The position numbers were made by a program, and so were the translations under genes. A stretch of DNA of 64,000 bases, from contig QCNU01000001.1 of NCBI GenBank assembly GCA_003213115.1, forward strand, positions 124,001 through 188,000. Direction: 5' to 3'. Under the pieces are notes generated by a model. It was not told the origin of the DNA and ran no database searches. It saw nothing but the letters and a program-made list of their open reading frames with translations. Numbering within the stretch: the first letter of the stretch is position 1; each line of letters opens with the position of its first letter. The DNA is from Pelagibacteraceae bacterium AG-426-L23 (lineage in GTDB: Bacteria > Pseudomonadota > Alphaproteobacteria > Pelagibacterales > Pelagibacteraceae). Below are positions 59,492-64,000 of this stretch, piece by piece.

Positions 59492-60799
59492 ATGTTAAAT
59501 AATTATTTTAAATATAGACAAAATAAAACAAATTTTAAAACCGAAGTTGTAGCTGGTGTCACTACTTTTTTGACAATGGCTTATATAATGTTCTTAAATC
59601 CCTTTATTCTCTCTGGTGAATTTGCTGGAGCTGAAAAAGGTTTTTTTGATTTTGGAGCAGTTTTCACTGCAACCATTGTTGCAACTGCCGTAGCTTGTTT
59701 CATAATGGCTTTTCACGGAAAAACTTGGCCAATAGGTTTGGCGCCAGGAATGGGTATAAATGCTTTTATTGCTTTTGGCGTTGTCGGTGGTATGGGCTAT
59801 TCACCCCAAGCTGCTCTTGGAGCCTGTTTAGTAGCAGGGATTTTATTCGTAATAATTTCTTTAACCCCTATTCGAGCATGGTTGATCAATTCTATACCTA
59901 AAAGTTTAAAACTTGGTATTGGGGCAGGGATAGGATTATTTTTAGCAATAATTGGTTTAGAAATAATGGGAGTTGTAGCAGATCATCCTGTAACACTTGT
60001 TACTCTTGGTGATCTTAAAAATCCGCTAGTTCTTCTTGGATGCTTAACTTTTGTAGCAATTATAGTTTTAGAAAAGATGAAAATTAAAGGTAATATTATT
60101 ATAGGAATAATTTTCTTTAGTATAATTGCATGGGCAACTGGTCTGGCTAAATTTAATGGATTAGTAAGTGCTCCTCCTTCTATGTCATATCTTTTTGCTT
60201 TTGATTTAAAAGCTGCTTTGACTGCAGGAATGTCGACGGTAATTTTTACCTTATTGTTTATCGATTTTTTCGATACTGCTGGAACATTAACTTCAGTAGC
60301 TAACGTAGCAGGTAAAGTTGATAAAAAAGGTCGAGTACAAGATATTGATAAAGCAATGTTGTCTGACAGTGTTGGAACAGTAGCAGGAGCTATGATGGGT
60401 ACTTCAACTGTAACAAGTTATGTAGAATCGGGCGCAGGTGTAAAAGCTGGTGGTAGAACTGGAATGACAAGTTTAGTAATTGGAGTTCTGTTTTTATTGT
60501 GTTTATTCTTTTCACCTCTTGCCACTAGTTTGCCAAAAGAAATTGATGGCGCGGCACTCCTTTATGTTGCTGTCCTTTTTGTGAGGAATATAACTGACAT
60601 TGACTGGAATGATATTGCAGAATCTGGACCAGCAGTTTTAGCTATGATTGCTATGCCTCTTACTTACAGTATTTCAAATGGTATAGCCTTAGCGTTTATT
60701 GCTTACGCCTTGATTAAAATTTTAACTGGGAAATTTGCCTCAACTTCACCAGCTATATGGGTTATAGCGGTACTGAGTGTTTTGAGCTTTACAGTTTAA
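59492..60799 (+). CDS. NCS2 (AzgA/PbuG-type) purine permease
   Basis: 435 aa with about 12-14 membrane segments. Seen: TEVVAGVTTFLTMAYIMFLNP, GKTWPIGLAPGMGINAFIAF, FIDFFDTAGTLTSVA, and GTSTVTSYVESGAGVKAGGRTGMTSL, the signatures of the AzgA-type branch that takes up adenine, guanine or hypoxanthine with protons. A strong AGGAGG precedes the ATG. The 139-base spacer upstream shows no purine-riboswitch core that I can find. A purine phosphoribosyltransferase lies just downstream on the other strand. Confidence 0.92.
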   Translation: MLNNYFKYRQNKTNFKTEVVAGVTTFLTMAYIMFLNPFILSGEFAGAEKGFFDFGAVFTATIVATAVACFIMAFHGKTWPIGLAPGMGINAFIAFGVVGGMGYSPQAALGACLVAGILFVIISLTPIRAWLINSIPKSLKLGIGAGIGLFLAIIGLEIMGVVADHPVTLVTLGDLKNPLVLLGCLTFVAIIVLEKMKIKGNIIIGIIFFSIIAWATGLAKFNGLVSAPPSMSYLFAFDLKAALTAGMSTVIFTLLFIDFFDTAGTLTSVANVAGKVDKKGRVQDIDKAMLSDSVGTVAGAMMGTSTVTSYVESGAGVKAGGRTGMTSLVIGVLFLLCLFFSPLATSLPKEIDGAALLYVAVLFVRNITDIDWNDIAESGPAVLAMIAMPLTYSISNGIALAFIAYALIKILTGKFASTSPAIWVIAVLSVLSFTV

Positions 60800-60823
60800 T
60801 ATAAACTGAAATTATTTAATAAT

Positions 60824-60856
60824 AAGGGCCGGTGTGAACTGGCCTTTATTTTTTTT
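60824..60856 (+). terminator. Intrinsic terminator between the permease and phosphoribosyltransferase genes
   Basis: AAGGGCCGGT-GTGA-ACTGGCCTTT, 10 bp with two G-T pairs, followed by ATTTTTTTTT on the plus strand. Its right arm overlaps the stop codon of the convergent gene. Confidence 0.9.
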
Positions 60857-61373
60857 TATACTTCTCTCTAAGTTGCTCTATCCTTACTTCTTCATATTTT
60901 TCAAAAGGTTGAACGATCCAAGGATTATCAGACAATTTAATAGCGCAATAATCGGCTTCAAATGTTGACTGTTTTTTTTTCCATAAAATAGCTGTTTTAA
61001 TATCTTTTATTTTGCCCTTTAGTGGTGGGTATTTTTTTAACCAATCAATACTTCGATTTAATGTTGTCCCAGTATCAGATAGATCATCACACAGAAGCAA
61101 ATTGCCTCCTAAATCTTTCACAGTTGAGCTCATCTCTCTTGAAAAAATTAATTGTCCTTGTTGGTCTTCTATTCCTTTACCTGAATAAGACTCTACAGCT
61201 AAATAAGCACATTTTAATTTAAAGACTCTACTCAAAACATCTATTATGGGAGCTCCACCTCTCATGATGCCTATCAAGACATCAGGTTTATAACCACTAT
61301 CAGCTATTTGTATTGCAAGTTTTTCAACAGTTGAATTGTAGTCTTCCCAAGATATAAAAAGTTTTTCAGCCAT
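60846..61373 (-). CDS. Purine phosphoribosyltransferase (xanthine/hypoxanthine type)
   Basis: 175 aa. Forms a nucleotide from a purine base and PRPP. Seen: PDVLIGIMRGGAPIIDVLS, the PRPP loop LLLCDDLSDTGTTL and ADYCAIKLSDNPWIVQPFEKYEEV (the WIVQPFE motif matches Gpt-like enzymes). With the neighbouring NCS2 permease it forms a salvage route for imported purine. The exact base cannot be told. Confidence 0.88.
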   Translation of the reverse strand: MAEKLFISWEDYNSTVEKLAIQIADSGYKPDVLIGIMRGGAPIIDVLSRVFKLKCAYLAVESYSGKGIEDQQGQLIFSREMSSTVKDLGGNLLLCDDLSDTGTTLNRSIDWLKKYPPLKGKIKDIKTAILWKKKQSTFEADYCAIKLSDNPWIVQPFEKYEEVRIEQLREKYKKK

Positions 61374-61410
61374 AGAAAAAATTAAATCATTTTAGAGGAG
61401 AAGTAAACGA

Positions 61411-62037
61411 TTAGTATTGAATAGGTTCGTTATCTATTGACCTCCATAAATACCAAGTTGCTACAGAACAATAAGGTGTAAATTTTTTATAAAGTTTATC
61501 TAAAAACTTCTTTGGTGGAAAATATTTTTTATTATAATTATTTGAAATAGCTCTAAGTAATCCAATGTCTTGAAGTGGCCAAATATTTGAACGATTAAAC
61601 GTAAAAAGTAAAATCATCTCTGCCGACCACCTGCCAATCTGTTTTAAACCTGATAAATATTCTATGGCTTCTTCATCAGTCATTTTCCTTATTAAGCTTG
61701 GCTTAAAAGTTTTGTCAAGAATCCTTTTGGCTAAATCTTTTATACCTTTGACTTTTTGTCTGCTAAGACCACAGCTCTTTAAACTACTAAATGATAATTT
61801 ATTTACTGTTTTAGCATTGATTTTATTATTACATTTTTTTTTAAATTTTAGAAAAACTGAGTTAGCTGCTGCTACACTAATTTGTTGTCCTATTATACTT
61901 TTGCAAAGAGAAAAAAAAACATCGTTACGAGTTACAAGATTTCCATCTTTATAAGAAGAAATTAATTTTCTCATAACTTTATCTCTTTTTGATAAAATTT
62001 TTTTTGCTTTAGCCCAATACTGAGGGGCATTACTCAT
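61411..62037 (-). CDS. alkA: DNA-3-methyladenine glycosylase (AlkA-like, HhH-GPD)
   Basis: 208 aa. Removes alkylated bases. Seen: FFSLCKSIIGQQISVAAANSV, the helix-hairpin-helix and GPD region LSGLKQIGRWSAEMILLFTF, and the catalytic Asp in WPLQDIGLLRAI. It lacks the N-terminal domain of E. coli AlkA, as is usual for short alphaproteobacterial forms. Overlaps the DMT gene by 4 bases. Confidence 0.92.
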   Translation of the reverse strand: MSNAPQYWAKAKKILSKRDKVMRKLISSYKDGNLVTRNDVFFSLCKSIIGQQISVAAANSVFLKFKKKCNNKINAKTVNKLSFSSLKSCGLSRQKVKGIKDLAKRILDKTFKPSLIRKMTDEEAIEYLSGLKQIGRWSAEMILLFTFNRSNIWPLQDIGLLRAISNNYNKKYFPPKKFLDKLYKKFTPYCSVATWYLWRSIDNEPIQY

Positions 62038-62915
62038 GTTCTTGGGGCAATTATTTGTTTTTTTAATTTATTCTCTCTCATAAAAATTATTAAAGAACTA
62101 GTTATTACTAAAGTGGCTCCTAATAAAGTCAAAATTTTTGGTATTTCGCTCCAAATAAAGTAACCAAAAACAATGGCGAATACTAAACTTAAATATTTAA
62201 TAGGTGTCACAAGTGATGCTTCTGCCAATCTATAGCTTTGAGTTAATAATAAATTTGCAACACTTCCACATAAACCAAGAACAAAAAATAATAAAAAATC
62301 TATGTGTGTTGGCATAACCCAATCACCAAACAAAATTGTGCTTAAACCTAATAAAGTACAAAGTAATGTAAAATAAAATGCTATTCTGTAATTGGGTTCT
62401 GTTTTCGAAAGCGACCTAACACTTATAGCAACACATGCAAAAAATATACAGAATACAATGGGAGTAATATAATAATAATTAAGATCTATGAAAGCAGGTT
62501 GAACAATTAAAAGCATCCCTAAAAATCCAAGAAATACGGCTGACCATCTTTTAATACCAACTCTCTCAGATAAAAAAATAATAGATGCGATTGTAACGAA
62601 TATTGGTCCTCCAAACGTTAATGACACGACATCTGCTAATGGCAATTCTCTTAAACCAAAAAATAACGCTATAATAGCTAAAGCACCACATATTGCTCTA
62701 AAAGCGTGAAGACCGGGACGAGAGGTTTTGTAAAAAGAAAATATTTTGTTTTTTGGTATAATAAAAAAAATAGGAATGAATCCGATAAAAAATCTTAGGA
62801 AAAGAACTTGTCCAATTGGATAATAATCTAACCACTTAACGCAAATATCCATGATAGAGAAGCAAATAACACTTCCTACCATGTACAATACGCCTATTTG
62901 ATTTTGTGTTAACAA
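62034..62915 (-). CDS. DMT superfamily (EamA) transporter
   Basis: 293 aa with ten hydrophobic segments in two EamA repeats (first: MVGSVICFSIMDICVKWL...FLRFFIGFIPIFF, second: VFCIFFACVAISVRSL...PIKYLSLVFAIVFGYFIWSEIP). Such carriers move amino acids, S-adenosylmethionine or other small metabolites; the substrate cannot be read from sequence. It has an AGGATATT ribosome site upstream. Confidence 0.88.
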   Translation of the reverse strand: MLTQNQIGVLYMVGSVICFSIMDICVKWLDYYPIGQVLFLRFFIGFIPIFFIIPKNKIFSFYKTSRPGLHAFRAICGALAIIALFFGLRELPLADVVSLTFGGPIFVTIASIIFLSERVGIKRWSAVFLGFLGMLLIVQPAFIDLNYYYITPIVFCIFFACVAISVRSLSKTEPNYRIAFYFTLLCTLLGLSTILFGDWVMPTHIDFLLFFVLGLCGSVANLLLTQSYRLAEASLVTPIKYLSLVFAIVFGYFIWSEIPKILTLLGATLVITSSLIIFMRENKLKKQIIAPRT

Positions 62916-62954
62916 TTTAATATCCTCCTAAATTCTAAACATATTAAATAACTT

Positions 62955-63401
62955 ATGAAGAAATGTACACTTGCACTTGGTTGTTTTTGGAAACCTGAGG
63001 AAAACTTTAAAAATAAACTTGGAATTATTGAAACAGAAGTAGGTTACGCAGGAGGGGAAAATCCCACTGTTACTTATGAAGAAGTATGTGTTGGAGATAC
63101 TGGTCATGCCGAAGTGGTAAGACTTACATTTGATGAAAAAATAATTTCATTTAAAAAAATATTGGATTTGTTCTTTAAAATGCATGATCCGACTCAAAAA
63201 GACATGCAGTTTCCTGATGTTGGAACACAATACAGAAGTGAAATATTTTATGAAAATGACGAACAAAAAAAAGAGGCGCAAGAAGTTTTGAGTAAAAAAA
63301 ATAAGGAATTAAATGGAAAAATTCAAACTAATATTTCAAAAATTAAAAATTATTGCAAAGCAGAAGAGTATCATCAAAAATATATAGAAAAAAATACATG
63401 A
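62955..63401 (+). CDS. msrA: Peptide methionine sulfoxide reductase MsrA
   Basis: 148 aa. Repairs oxidised methionine (S form). Seen: the catalytic loop ALGCFWKPEENF (usually GCFWGPE; here Lys for Gly), GYAGGENPTVTYEEVCVGDTGHAEVV, FFKMHDPTQ and GTQYRSEIFY. One Cys near the end (NYCKAEEYHQKY) is the likely resolving Cys. The start overlaps none; its stop overlaps the next gene by ATGA. Confidence 0.94.
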   Translation: MKKCTLALGCFWKPEENFKNKLGIIETEVGYAGGENPTVTYEEVCVGDTGHAEVVRLTFDEKIISFKKILDLFFKMHDPTQKDMQFPDVGTQYRSEIFYENDEQKKEAQEVLSKKNKELNGKIQTNISKIKNYCKAEEYHQKYIEKNT

Positions 63402-64000
63402 TGAATAACTTGGTAACTACAGAATGGCTTGAAAAAAATCTTAGTAAAGTAAGAGTAATAGATGCAACTTGGCATATGCCTAATTTAAAACGAGAGTCAT
63501 ATAAAGAATATTTGAAGACCCATATATCAGGTTCAGTTTTTTTTGACCTTGATAAAAATTCTAATGAAAAATCTTCTCTACCTCATATGCTACCAAATAA
63601 ACAAAAGTGGGGAGAAATAGTTTCAGATTTTGGAATAAAGAATTCTGATAATTTAGTAATTTATGATAGCTCTGATGCGTTTAGCTCATGTAGATGCTGG
63701 TTTAGTTTTATTTATTTTGGCCATGATCAAAATAAAGTTTCTATTTTAGATGGTGGTCTAAAAAAATGGATAAGAGAGAAAAAACCTTTAACAAATAAAA
63801 TAATCAAATTTCCTAAAAGCGATTATTTAGTAAAGGAAAATAAATTCTTAATTAAAAATAAAGAACAAATTAAACAGAATATTTTATTAAAAGACTTTGA
63901 ATTAATTGATGCGAGGTCTGAAGAAAGATTTAAAGGACTCGTTCCAGAACCTAGAGAGGGTTTAAAGAGTGGACACATTAAAAATTCAAAAAATATTCCT
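63398..64000 (+). CDS. sseA: Sulfurtransferase, thiosulfate/3-mercaptopyruvate type (3' end outside window)
   Basis: Open frame running off the right edge, so absent from the track. About 201 residues seen: NLVTTEWLEKNLSKVRVIDATWHMP, HISGSVFFDLDKNS, LPHMLPNKQKWGEIVSDFG, LVIYDSSDAFSSCRCWF, VSILDGGLKKW and, in the second rhodanese repeat, ELIDARSEERFKG. This is the SseA pattern; the catalytic CGSGVT loop would be beyond the window. The start ATG overlaps the msrA stop (ATGA). Confidence 0.9.
   Translation, partial: MMNNLVTTEWLEKNLSKVRVIDATWHMPNLKRESYKEYLKTHISGSVFFDLDKNSNEKSSLPHMLPNKQKWGEIVSDFGIKNSDNLVIYDSSDAFSSCRCWFSFIYFGHDQNKVSILDGGLKKWIREKKPLTNKIIKFPKSDYLVKENKFLIKNKEQIKQNILLKDFELIDARSEERFKGLVPEPREGLKSGHIKNSKNIP

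Noticed and set aside
1-64000. tRNA, rRNA, CRISPR array, insertion sequence or prophage attachment site
   Set aside because: I looked in the spacers and saw none; no spacer is long or structured enough for a tRNA, and no transposase or integrase ORF is present.

Overview
The window is one AT-rich, tightly packed stretch of a streamlined alphaproteobacterial genome. It most resembles the SAR11 / Pelagibacterales type: genes overlap by 1-20 bases, proteins are very Lys/Asn/Ile rich, and no gene-free stretch exceeds about 170 bases. Alphaproteobacterial markers include GcrA, the dnaX-ybaB-recR order with the SRP RNA gene just upstream, the kdsD-lptC-lptB run, and the aroA-cmk-rpsA-ihfB-pyrF-trpBA-accD-folC order. 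I see no tRNA, rRNA, CRISPR array or insertion sequence. The assignment rests on gene content and style, not on a search.

Layout. 1-9.1 kb: end of malate synthase G, recR-ybaB-dnaX, SRP RNA, pheA, kdsB, a membrane-anchored cytochrome c, argF-argD and an ABC-2 permease. 9.2-11.2 kb: gcrA, then an arsenate reductase coupled to an aquaglyceroporin. 11.2-26.1 kb is a phosphorus block: ppx, ppk, sixA, the complete phoB-phoU-pstB-pstA-pstC-pstS set, a periplasmic protein of unknown function, phoR, and a lipid-remodelling trio (agt, plcP and a divergent diacylglycerol kinase). Pho-box-like repeats precede pstS and, more weakly, plcP. 26.2-30.7 kb: a small Lys-rich protein, an SMR-type transporter lacking the usual glutamate, an NDUFA9-like protein, rnd, kdsD, lptC and lptB (no lptA between them). 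30.7-39.6 kb: aroA to folC, in which the last five genes (pyrF, trpB, trpA, accD, folC) all depart from family motifs.

39.6-50.7 kb is the most unusual region: a DNA-processing island with a divergent RpoH-type sigma factor gene in its middle. It holds trxA-like, a 56-aa ORF, exonuclease I, RmuC, an AAA ATPase with an overlapping partner of unknown function, the sigma factor, a small basic ORF, NurA, HerA and small membrane or zinc-binding ORFs. Four promoters in this island share one architecture (NTTGAA, exactly 14 bases, GTRTATCT), which fits the alphaproteobacterial RpoH consensus CTTG-N17/18-CYTATNT. They precede rmuC, the ATPase, the sigma gene itself and the small ORF-nurA-herA operon, and a weaker fifth precedes trxA. 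In four of the five cases the start codon lies only 7-8 bases after the -10 element, which predicts leaderless mRNAs. I read the island as a self-contained, sigma-controlled DNA repair or defence regulon.

50.9-64 kb: a small lipoprotein, a periplasmic metallo-beta-lactamase-fold hydrolase, a Lys-rich coiled-coil protein behind a hairpin, cyclopropane fatty acid synthase, a DapA-family gene with a frameshift in an A9 tract, a glycosyltransferase 9, a membrane J-domain protein, oligopeptidase B, a lipoprotein, a purine permease with a nearby purine phosphoribosyltransferase, AlkA, a DMT transporter, MsrA and the start of a sulfurtransferase that runs off the window.
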